Origin: Geobacter argillaceus
Lineage (GTDB): Bacteria; Desulfobacterota; Desulfuromonadia; Geobacterales; DSM-12255
NCBI RefSeq assembly: GCF_007830735.1
Contig: NZ_VLLN01000008.1
Span: 102,867 to 166,866, forward strand
DNA: 64,000 nucleotides
Direction of reading: 5' to 3'
The translations under genes and the position numbers were made by a program. The notes below the pieces were generated by a model that was not told the origin of the DNA, did not search any database, and saw only the letters and a program-made list of their open reading frames with translations. Below are positions 43,563 to 51,508 of the stretch, one piece after another (within the stretch, counting starts at the first letter, position 1; the number at the start of each line of letters is the position of its first letter).

Positions 43563-44926
43563 TGTCCGGCAGTATTCTGATCGTAGACGACGAAAAGGGG
43601 CAGCGGGAGATCCTGCAGACCATCCTGAAGAAGGAGGGATACCGGATCGTCGAGGCCCCGAGTGCCAAAGAGGGATTGGCCAAGCTGGCCGAAGAGGAGT
43701 TCGACCTGATCCTCACCGACCTGAAGATGCCGGGTATGTCCGGCCTGGAGCTTCTGGAGGCGGTTCTGGCCGACGACCCGCAGCAGTCGGTGGTGATCAT
43801 GACCGCCCATGGCACCATCGATTCGGCCGTCGAGGCGATGCGCAAGGGGGCCTTCGATTACTTGGAAAAGCCGCTGGAGCGCGACAACCTCCTGCTTACT
43901 CTGCAGCGGGCCTTTGAACACATCGCCCTGCTCCGGGAGAACCGGGCGCTCCACCGCAAGCTGGCAGAAACGGCCCAGGTCCCCAACATCATCGGCGACC
44001 ATCCCAAGATTCGGGAGGTCTTCCGGATAGTCACCAAGATTGCCCCCACCGGCTCGACCGTCCTGATCAACGGCGAATCCGGGACCGGCAAGGAACTGGT
44101 GGCCCGGGCGATCCACGACCTGAGCCCACGCAAGGACAAGCCGTTTTTCGCCATCAACTGCGCCGCAATCCCGGACGCCCTCATCGAAAGCGAACTGTTC
44201 GGCCACGAAAAGGGCTCGTTTACCGGCGCCAACACCCGGGAGATCGGGATCTTCGAGGCTGCCAGCAGCGGGACGGTCTTCCTGGACGAGATCGGCGAAA
44301 TGAACGTGGCCCTTCAGGCCAAGCTGCTCAGGGCCATCCAGGAAAAGGAGATCCGCCGGGTCGGCGGCAAGATCAACATCCCGGTGGACGTCAGGATCGT
44401 TGCCGCCACCAACAAGGACCTGGAAACGGAAATCCGCAAGGGGACGTTCCGGGAAGACCTGTTCTACCGGCTCAACGTCATCCGTCTCAATCTTCCCCCC
44501 CTGCGGGAACGGGGGAGCGACCTCGCCACCCTGGCCGATCACTTTGTCCGCAAGTACGCAGTTGCCACCGGCATGCCGGTTCAGGGGATCTCCAAGGCGG
44601 CCCTCAAGATTCTCCTCAACTACAGCTGGCCCGGCAACGTTCGTCAGCTGGAATCGGTCATCGAGCGCGGGGTCCTGATGGCCGAAGGGTCCCTGATCCA
44701 GCCCGAGGATCTGCCGGCGGAGATGCACCACGAGTTCGAGCGGCACGACGTGCTACCCTTCGATTTCCCGCCATCCGGGATCTCCTTCGAGGAGTTGGAG
44801 AAGGAACTGATCATCAAGGCGATGGAGCGGGCCGAATGGGTCATTGCCAAGGCGGCGCCACTGCTGCGGATGAGCTACAAGACCCTGCAGTATCGATTGG
44901 AAAAATTCGGCATCGAGAAGCCGTAA
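43562..44926 (+). CDS. Sigma-54-dependent response regulator (NtrC family)
   Basis: A 454-residue regulator with receiver domain (Asp53 in ILTDLKMPG), AAA+ sigma-54 activation domain (Walker A GESGTGKELVARAIH, ELFGHEKGSFTGAN, Walker B GTVFLDEIGEM, arginine-finger region) and a C-terminal Fis-type helix-turn-helix (MSYKTLQYRLEKFGI). The loop that contacts sigma-54 reads GSFTGA rather than GAFTGA. The ATG at 43562 is five bases after GGAG; a GTG at 43559 is too close. It is paired with the kinase just upstream; targets are unknown, though hyp genes lie divergently. Confidence 0.94.
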   Translation: MSGSILIVDDEKGQREILQTILKKEGYRIVEAPSAKEGLAKLAEEEFDLILTDLKMPGMSGLELLEAVLADDPQQSVVIMTAHGTIDSAVEAMRKGAFDYLEKPLERDNLLLTLQRAFEHIALLRENRALHRKLAETAQVPNIIGDHPKIREVFRIVTKIAPTGSTVLINGESGTGKELVARAIHDLSPRKDKPFFAINCAAIPDALIESELFGHEKGSFTGANTREIGIFEAASSGTVFLDEIGEMNVALQAKLLRAIQEKEIRRVGGKINIPVDVRIVAATNKDLETEIRKGTFREDLFYRLNVIRLNLPPLRERGSDLATLADHFVRKYAVATGMPVQGISKAALKILLNYSWPGNVRQLESVIERGVLMAEGSLIQPEDLPAEMHHEFERHDVLPFDFPPSGISFEELEKELIIKAMERAEWVIAKAAPLLRMSYKTLQYRLEKFGIEKP

Positions 44927-44969
44927 ACCCGCCCGGGACTCGGGGCGAATGTTCTACCCCCAGAGCACA

Positions 44970-44990
44970 GTTAACCTTGAACCTTGAACC
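44970..44990. repeat. Period-7 tandem repeat (TTGAACC), three units
   Basis: GTTAACC, TTGAACC, TTGAACC in succession in the 79-base junction before the phosphorylase gene, ten bases before its ribosome site. Confidence 0.7.
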
Positions 44991-45005
44991 CCGACAGGAG
45001 CCCAC

Positions 45006-47567
45006 ATGGATTTCAGCAAAATAGTGCACCGCTTCACGGTCGTTCCCTCTCTCCCGAAGGAACTTGAGGCATTGCAACGCATCGCCTACAATCTTTCCTG
45101 GACCTGGGAGCCGGAGGCGATCAAGCTGTTCCAGCGAATCGACGGCGAACTCTGGAAAGAGACCCGTCATAATCCGGTGGCCATGCTCGGCCAGCTACAG
45201 CAGGCAACCCTGGACCTGCTCATCACTGACGAAGGGTTCATGTCCCACTTGGCCATGGTGGACGAAAAGATCCAGGAATATTTCGCCAGCCGGACCTGGT
45301 ACGAGAAGACCGGCAACGACGGCGAGATGCGGATTGCATATTTCTCCATGGAATTCGGCATTCACGAATCTCTTCCCGTCTACTCGGGCGGTCTGGGCGT
45401 CCTGTCCGGCGACCACCTGAAGTCCGCCAGCGACCTGGGTATCCCGCTGGTGGGGATCGGGCTCCTCTATCGGGAAGGGTACTTCCGCCAGTACCTGAAC
45501 ATCGAGGGGTGGCAGCAGGAAATCTATCCCGAAAACGATTTCTATAACCTTCCCTTCCATCTGGAGCGTGACGAAGAGGGTGCACCCCTTCGCTTCGAGG
45601 TGGACCTGGTGGGACGCCGGGTAATCGGGCAGATCTGGCGGGTGCAGGTGGGCAGGGTACCCCTGTATCTCCTGGATACCAATCTCGAAGAAAACGCCCC
45701 CGAAGACCGGGAGATCACCACCCGTCTCTATGGCGGCGATCAGGACATGCGGATACGTCAGGAAATCCTCCTCGGCATCGGCGGCATTCGCGCACTGCGC
45801 CACCTGGGGATCAAGCCGAACGTGTGCCACATGAACGAGGGGCACGCCGCCTTCCTGGCCCTGGAACGGATCCGCCTGCTGATGGAAGAGCGCCGGATCT
45901 CCTTTGGCGAAGCACGGGAGGTGGTGCGGGCCGGCAACATCTTCACCACCCATACGCCGGTAGAGGCGGGCATCGATCATTTTCCCACCGACCTGATCGA
46001 AAAGTATCTCGGACGGTATTACCGGGCGCTGGGGCTTTCCCGTGAAGAGTTCCTGGGGCTGGGCCGGCATAACCCCCGCGCCCACCACGAACCGTTTTGC
46101 ATGGCGGTGCTGGCCCTCAAGCTGGCCGGCCACGCCAACGGCGTCAGCCAGCTCCATGGCGAGATTTCCCGCAAGATGTGGCGTGACCTCTGGCCCGAGC
46201 TGCCGCATGAGCAGATCCCGCTCACCTCCATTACCAACGGGATACATGCCAAGAGCTGGATTTCCCATGAAATGGCCGGGCTTCTGATCCGCTACCTGGG
46301 GACGCGCTGGATGGACGACGCCACCGACTCGGCCCTCTGGCGGCGCATCTCCCGCATCCCCGACACTGAGCTGTGGCGTATCCACCGTCATGGCCGGGAA
46401 CATCTGGTGGATTACGCCCGCAAGCGTCTCAAGGAGCAACTCTGCAAGCTGGGAGCGAGTGCCAAGGAGATCGCCACCGCCGACGAGGTGCTCGACCCCG
46501 ACACCCTGACCATCGGCTTTGCCCGTCGCTTCGCCACCTACAAACGGGGCACGCTGCTCCTCCGGGACGTTGAACGGCTCTCCCGCATCCTCAATAACAC
46601 GGAGCGGCCGGTCCAGATCATTTTTGCCGGCAAGGCCCACCCGGCCGACCACCAGGGGAAGGAACTGATCCGGGAGATCGTCCAGTTCTCGCACCTGGAG
46701 CAGTTCCGTCACCGGATTGTCTTCCTGGAGGACTACGACATCTCCGTGGCCCGCCATTTGGTACAGGGGGTGGATGTCTGGCTCAATACGCCGCGCCGTC
46801 CCATGGAAGCCAGTGGGACCAGCGGCATGAAGGTGGCCTTCAACGGCGGTCTCAACCTGAGCGTTCTGGACGGCTGGTGGTGTGAGGGGTACAAGGGGAA
46901 CAACGGCTGGGCCATCGGCAACGGCGAGGTCTACGACGACATCGAATACCAGAACGAGGTGGAGAGCCGGGCCATTTACGACCTCTTGGAAAAAGAGGTG
47001 ATTCCGCTCTTCTACGACCGGGGCACGGACGGCATTCCCCGGGGATGGATCGGTGCCATGAAGTCATCGTTGCAGTCGCTCTGCCCGGTCTTCAGTACCG
47101 ACCGGATGGTGCAGGAATACTCGAACCTCTTCTACTCCCCATCGTTCAGTCAATGGCAGCTGCTGACCAGGGACGATATGGCCCTGGCCCGTGACCTGGC
47201 GGCCTGGAAGGAACGGCTCCATCGCCACTGGCACCAGGTCCGCATCCAGGAAGTGCAGGCCAGTAAGTTGGATGATGTCGGGGTCGGCGCGTTAATCCCG
47301 GTCAGTGCCGTCGTTGTCACCGGCGATATTCCAGCACACGACCTGGCCGTTGATGTCTACTATGGGGTGCTCGACTCCCGCGGCGTCATCGTCGGCGGGG
47401 AAACCGCCCCCCTGGCCCAGATCGAAGAGGTAAGCCCGGGGGTCCACCGGTTCAGCGGCAGTATCGAGTGCCGTCTCTGCGGCAGGCAGGGTTTTATGGT
47501 GCGGGTGCTCCCCCGGCACGATGATCTGGGGCCGATCTACGAAGCCGGCATGCTGCTCTGGGGTTGA
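45006..47567 (+). CDS. glgP: Alpha-glucan (glycogen/maltodextrin) phosphorylase
   Basis: An 853-residue phosphorylase of the short bacterial/archaeal GlgP type. An N-terminal DUF3417-like segment (RIAYNLSWTWEPEAIKLF, about 25-42) precedes the core: AYFSMEFGIHESLPVYSGGLGVLSGDH is split in conserved blocks, FARRFATYKRGTLL binds phosphate, and ASGTSGMKVAFNGGLN carries the PLP lysine (about residue 605). It releases glucose-1-phosphate from storage glucan. The ATG follows AGGAG. It follows the NtrC-like gene by 79 bases; cotranscription is possible. Confidence 0.95.
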   Translation: MDFSKIVHRFTVVPSLPKELEALQRIAYNLSWTWEPEAIKLFQRIDGELWKETRHNPVAMLGQLQQATLDLLITDEGFMSHLAMVDEKIQEYFASRTWYEKTGNDGEMRIAYFSMEFGIHESLPVYSGGLGVLSGDHLKSASDLGIPLVGIGLLYREGYFRQYLNIEGWQQEIYPENDFYNLPFHLERDEEGAPLRFEVDLVGRRVIGQIWRVQVGRVPLYLLDTNLEENAPEDREITTRLYGGDQDMRIRQEILLGIGGIRALRHLGIKPNVCHMNEGHAAFLALERIRLLMEERRISFGEAREVVRAGNIFTTHTPVEAGIDHFPTDLIEKYLGRYYRALGLSREEFLGLGRHNPRAHHEPFCMAVLALKLAGHANGVSQLHGEISRKMWRDLWPELPHEQIPLTSITNGIHAKSWISHEMAGLLIRYLGTRWMDDATDSALWRRISRIPDTELWRIHRHGREHLVDYARKRLKEQLCKLGASAKEIATADEVLDPDTLTIGFARRFATYKRGTLLLRDVERLSRILNNTERPVQIIFAGKAHPADHQGKELIREIVQFSHLEQFRHRIVFLEDYDISVARHLVQGVDVWLNTPRRPMEASGTSGMKVAFNGGLNLSVLDGWWCEGYKGNNGWAIGNGEVYDDIEYQNEVESRAIYDLLEKEVIPLFYDRGTDGIPRGWIGAMKSSLQSLCPVFSTDRMVQEYSNLFYSPSFSQWQLLTRDDMALARDLAAWKERLHRHWHQVRIQEVQASKLDDVGVGALIPVSAVVVTGDIPAHDLAVDVYYGVLDSRGVIVGGETAPLAQIEEVSPGVHRFSGSIECRLCGRQGFMVRVLPRHDDLGPIYEAGMLLWG

Positions 47568-47572
47568 AAACG

Positions 47573-47630
47573 GTTCGATGTTCGACGTTCGATGTTGACA
47601 ACGTAGAACGTAGAACGTAGAACGTAGAAC
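47573..47630. repeat. Period-7 tandem repeats forming an imperfect palindrome (GTTCGAT / GTAGAAC)
   Basis: Three GTTCGAT-like units (47573-47593), a short linker, then four exact GTAGAAC units (47603-47630) ending two bases before the ATG of the next gene. The two halves are largely complementary, so the whole can form a long hairpin. A relative with the same GTTCGAT unit is at 57314-57363. Confidence 0.88.
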
Positions 47631-47632
47631 TC

Positions 47633-48871
47633 ATGAATCGATACCTGATCCTGTTCAGCCTTGTCCTGGCCCTCTGCGGCTGCACCACCATGGTAAAGCG
47701 GGAGTACCTTCCCTACCCGCTCACCACTGAGGATAGCGGCGCGGAAGCCAAGGTCATCACCATCCCCCTGCCGGTTATCGCCTCCAGCCCCAACGAGGGG
47801 ATCACCGCCGGGGCACTGGCGGCCTTTCTGGTCCACAACAAGCGGGATGAGATCACCACCCTGCTCGCCCCGCAGGTGAACCAGAACCCGAACTTCGGTA
47901 CCACCTTCACCCTGTACGGCTCCCTCTATCCCGCTCCTGACCGGAGTATGGAGTTCAACCTCTCCCGATCCACCAGGGTGAATGAGGATTACGAATTCCG
48001 GATCAGGGACAATACCTTTCTGGACCGCAAACTGGAACTGAATGCCTTTGTCTTCTCCTTCAGCGACGGCTCGTCCCGCTTCTTCGGCTTCCAGTCGAGA
48101 ACCCGCAGGACGAGGGAAACCAACTACGCCGATGAGGAGACCGGTTTCAATCTGTCCGCCGGCTACCAGATCGGCAGTCACTTTCAGTTGGTCTTCGGCG
48201 AGCGGTACAAGAAGGTCGACATAGGCCGGGGTGCCATAACATCCGTGCCGTTCATCCGCAACGTCTTCCCCAGAAGCGTTCCCGGTGTCGACGGGTTTTC
48301 CGCCCATGCCCAGAAGCTTTCCCTCATTTACAGCACCCTGGATTCTCCCACCCTTCCCACCTATGGCGGCTACATGCGGCTGGGGGTGGAGAGCAGCAGC
48401 CGCGATCTCGGCAGTAGCGCCGATTACCGCCATTACGACGTGGAGATAAAGGGGTTTGTGCCGGCCGACAAAGAGCGGCGGTACATCAGTGCCTTCCGCC
48501 TGGCCTATAACCAGACCTTGGGCGGCGGTGTACCGTTCCTGGAGCGGAGCATCCTGGGGGGGGAAAACACGTTGCGGGGCTATGGCCGCAACCGGTTCAT
48601 CGACAGCAGCTACCTGTTGCTCAACCTGGAGGAGCGGATCAGGGTCTTTCGTTGGGAGATCTTCGGAGTCAACGCCGACTGGGAAGTAGCCCCCTTCATC
48701 GATCTGGGAGCGGTCATGAAGTCTCTGGATCAAGCGAAAACGAGCAGCTTCGAGTTCAACCCCGGCCTTGGGGTTCGGGCGGTGGTGCGGCCCAACATCC
48801 TGGGGCGGGTGGATGTGGGGTTTGGCAAGGATGGTCCGTCGGTCTTCGTCGGCCTCGGGTATCCGTTCTGA
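47633..48871 (+). CDS. Outer-membrane surface antigen (BamA/Omp85-like barrel) with lipoprotein signal
   Basis: A 412-residue protein with a lipoprotein signal (LALCGC, acylated Cys17) and a C-terminal beta-barrel of the Omp85/surface-antigen type: alternating hydrophobic strands, the GGENTLRGYGRNRFID motif (about 305-320) typical of the barrel and a final Phe (GLGYPF). There are no POTRA domains. So it resembles a short bacterial surface antigen, function unknown. There is no Shine-Dalgarno site: the heptad repeat comes up to two bases from the ATG. It follows glgP by 65 bases. Confidence 0.82.
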   Translation: MNRYLILFSLVLALCGCTTMVKREYLPYPLTTEDSGAEAKVITIPLPVIASSPNEGITAGALAAFLVHNKRDEITTLLAPQVNQNPNFGTTFTLYGSLYPAPDRSMEFNLSRSTRVNEDYEFRIRDNTFLDRKLELNAFVFSFSDGSSRFFGFQSRTRRTRETNYADEETGFNLSAGYQIGSHFQLVFGERYKKVDIGRGAITSVPFIRNVFPRSVPGVDGFSAHAQKLSLIYSTLDSPTLPTYGGYMRLGVESSSRDLGSSADYRHYDVEIKGFVPADKERRYISAFRLAYNQTLGGGVPFLERSILGGENTLRGYGRNRFIDSSYLLLNLEERIRVFRWEIFGVNADWEVAPFIDLGAVMKSLDQAKTSSFEFNPGLGVRAVVRPNILGRVDVGFGKDGPSVFVGLGYPF

Positions 48872-48894
48872 CGATGACTGTTCGGCAGGGCTTG

Positions 48895-49692
48895 CTATTT
48901 TCCGCCCCGTGTCACCTCCCTGTTGTGCAACGAGTGCTCCCGAAGATACTTCTCCAACTCATATCTACTGAGCAATCCATGAGTTACAAAATATCTTCCC
49001 AGAGGGGCCTGCATGGTCTTCTGGTGGGTCAGGATGAACTTTACCTGCTTGTCGGTCAGGAGCCCCAGCTTGATCGCCCTTTCGCCGAATGTGCCGGGGA
49101 TATCGGTGGCTGAGCGGATGACGGATATGTAGTAGGGATCGAGCCAGCCCCAGGCAGAGGCCAGTTCTCCGAATGGCGGTCGCATGTCGCGCTGCCACAT
49201 GATCGCCCAGACCACTGCCTGGTAGGACACCGCCGAACGGTAGTAGAGGTACAGCCCGATTTGCAGGGGAATGGTCGGCAGGGGGCCGCTGTAGTAATGT
49301 TCGTTCGGGTTGCGCGCTGCCTTGTTGAAGTGGGTACGTGCCCGGAATTCCCTGCCGCCGGCCGGCCCGTGTTGCCGATGGTGCGAGGTCACCACGTGGG
49401 GGCCAGCCTGTAACGGGAACGGCAGGGCGTAAACCTTGTCGCGTTTCCGGATGAAGCCGGAGAGCATTTCGTAGGCGGCGGTCACCCTGCGGAAGGTGTC
49501 GGTGTGGCGGGTGCTGTCGTACGCGCCGATGCGCGAATCCGGATGGTATTCTTTGGCGAGTGCACGAAAGGCGCTTTTCAGGTTCTGCTGATGCAACTGT
49601 TCGAGAAACACCTGCTGGATGGGTGCTTCCGGGAACAGGACCCTGCAGGCATCGTACAGCTGTGATGGGGAATAGGTGCCGATACTGTCCAT
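48895..49692 (-). CDS. J-domain protein with extra C-terminal region
   Basis: A 265-residue protein. Residues about 10-75 form a J-domain with HPD at 50-52 (LAKEYHPDSR), so it should stimulate a DnaK-type chaperone. The middle has a His/Gly-rich linker, then a part with YSGPLPTIPLQIGLYLYYRS, and a C-terminal helical region (GERAIKLGLLTDKQVKFILT) that resembles domains seen in proteins that sense or bind other factors. This combination is common in Geobacter-like genomes but its clients are unknown. It stands between the barrel gene (converging) and the ABC exporter. Confidence 0.78.
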   Translation of the reverse strand: MDSIGTYSPSQLYDACRVLFPEAPIQQVFLEQLHQQNLKSAFRALAKEYHPDSRIGAYDSTRHTDTFRRVTAAYEMLSGFIRKRDKVYALPFPLQAGPHVVTSHHRQHGPAGGREFRARTHFNKAARNPNEHYYSGPLPTIPLQIGLYLYYRSAVSYQAVVWAIMWQRDMRPPFGELASAWGWLDPYYISVIRSATDIPGTFGERAIKLGLLTDKQVKFILTHQKTMQAPLGRYFVTHGLLSRYELEKYLREHSLHNREVTRGGK

Positions 49693-49729
49693 GTCTCCCT
49701 ACCGGCTTGAAGATGTGTGACAGAATGCC

Positions 49730-51508
49730 TCAATTATCCTTGAACTGCAACTGGTAAAGACGGTAGTAAAGCCCCTGCCGGGCGATCAACTCCTCATGGC
49801 GCCCTTCTTCCACCTTTTCCCCCCGGTGGATGACCGCGATCCGGTCGGCGTCGCGGATGGTCGAGAGCCGATGCGCCACCACCAGCGTAGTCCGGCCGGC
49901 CATCAGCCCTTTCAGCCCTTCCTGGATCAGCCGTTCGCTGGTCGTGTCCACGCTGGCGGTCGCCTCGTCCAGGACCAGGATCTCCGGGTCGAAGGCCACG
50001 GCCCGGGCAAAGGAGATCAACTGCCGTTCCCCGGCCGAGAAGTTGTTTCCCCGCTCCCGGACTGCTTCACCGTAGCCGCTTCCGAGTCGGTCAATGAACC
50101 GGTCGGCACCGACCAGGGCGGCTGCCTCGCGGACCCTCGGCCGGACCGTGTCGTCGCCCAGGCAGATGTTGTCGGCAATGGTGCCGGTAAAGAGGTAGGG
50201 CTCCTGGAGCACCACGCCGATCCGCCGGCGCAACTCCCAAAGAGGTATCCGGCGCAGGTCAACGCCGTCCAGGCTTATGCTTCCCCTGCTCACGTCGTAG
50301 AGGCGTGACAGTAGCCGGGTCACCGTGGTCTTGCCGCCGCCGGTCTCCCCCACCAGGGCCACGGTTTCGCCTCTCCGCAGGGTGAGATCGACCCCCTTCA
50401 GGACATACTCTTCTTCCTTGTAGGCAAACCAGACCCCGTTGAATTCGATGACCGATGCCGGTCGCGCCGGGATCGTCATCGTCTCCGGCGGAGCCTCCGG
50501 AAGCAGCTCGCTGGTGTCCAGCAGGTTGAAGAGCCGCTCCAGGGCTGCCATGGCCCCCTGCATGACCGAATATTTGGCCGACAGGTCCCGGATCGGGGCA
50601 AAAAACTTTTCAATGTACTGGATGAAGGCCACCAGGGCGCCGAAGGTGAGGGCTCCCCTGACTATTTCCCCCCCGCCGTACCAGACCAGGAGGCCGACCG
50701 CAATGGAGGAGAGGGCTTCCACAGCCGCATAGAGTGCGGCGTCCCAGGTGATGACCGGCAGGTTGGCGTCCCGGTATTCGGCATTGAGCCGGCGGAACTC
50801 GGTCTGTTCGGCTGCCTGCCGGTTGAAGAGCTGCACCACGGCCATGCCGCCGATGCTCTCGGCCAGGAAGGTGTTGAGGTTTGACAGCCGTGCCCGGACC
50901 TGGCGAAAGGCGGTACGCATCCGGCGGCGGAAGGTGAATGCAACCCAGATGAGAAACGGCAGGACCGTGAAGGTGACCAGGGAGAGGCGCAGGTTCATCC
51001 AGACCATCACCCCGACAATCCCGGCCAGCAGCATGACATCCCCAACCACGGTAATGATGCCGGCGGCAAACATCTCCCCCAGCACCTCCACGTCGCTGGT
51101 AAGGCGGGTCACCAGGCTGCCGGTGGGAGTCCGGTCGAAGAAGGAGGTGGAGAGGCGCTGGACATGGGTGAACAGTTCCAGGCGGATGTCCTGCATCACC
51201 CGCTGCCCCAGATACTGGAGGAGCCAGACCTGCAGAAACGAGACGAGCGAGTCGGCCAGGATCAGCAGCAGGAACCAGGCCGCCATTGCCGGCAGGCCGG
51301 CCAGGTTGCCGGTGACGATATGGTTGTCGATGGCGAGCTTGATCAGCCACGGCTGCGCCAGTTTGGCGGCGGTTGTCAGCGGGAGGAGACAGAGGGTCCC
51401 GATAACCTGCCAGCGGTAGGGACGCAGGTAGCGGGCGAACCGGAACATGAGCGCCCGGTCGTAGGCCTTGCCGACTATTTCGTCTTCGTAGATACCTCCA
51501 AAGTGCAC
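49730..51508 (-). CDS. ABC exporter half-transporter, consensus Walker B
   Basis: A 592-residue type-IV ABC exporter: six-helix transmembrane domain (about 25-325) and ATPase domain with Walker A GETGGGKTT, signature FSAGERQ, Walker B ILVLDEATASVD with the catalytic Glu. Start is GTG at 51508, directly after the stop of the partner gene, with GAGGG about eight bases before. The non-canonical signature (FSAGE rather than LSGGQ) and the partner's Asp in Walker B together make a heterodimer with one degenerate site. Substrate may be lipids or drugs. Confidence 0.9.
   Translation of the reverse strand: MHFGGIYEDEIVGKAYDRALMFRFARYLRPYRWQVIGTLCLLPLTTAAKLAQPWLIKLAIDNHIVTGNLAGLPAMAAWFLLLILADSLVSFLQVWLLQYLGQRVMQDIRLELFTHVQRLSTSFFDRTPTGSLVTRLTSDVEVLGEMFAAGIITVVGDVMLLAGIVGVMVWMNLRLSLVTFTVLPFLIWVAFTFRRRMRTAFRQVRARLSNLNTFLAESIGGMAVVQLFNRQAAEQTEFRRLNAEYRDANLPVITWDAALYAAVEALSSIAVGLLVWYGGGEIVRGALTFGALVAFIQYIEKFFAPIRDLSAKYSVMQGAMAALERLFNLLDTSELLPEAPPETMTIPARPASVIEFNGVWFAYKEEEYVLKGVDLTLRRGETVALVGETGGGKTTVTRLLSRLYDVSRGSISLDGVDLRRIPLWELRRRIGVVLQEPYLFTGTIADNICLGDDTVRPRVREAAALVGADRFIDRLGSGYGEAVRERGNNFSAGERQLISFARAVAFDPEILVLDEATASVDTTSERLIQEGLKGLMAGRTTLVVAHRLSTIRDADRIAVIHRGEKVEEGRHEELIARQGLYYRLYQLQFKDN

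Noticed and set aside
41994..44746. Two long minus-strand frames (41994-43460 and 43391-44746)
   Set aside because: Both are antisense to the two-component genes, which have full motifs in order.
45195..46757. A 520-codon minus-strand frame
   Set aside because: It is antisense to the phosphorylase gene and shows no domain.
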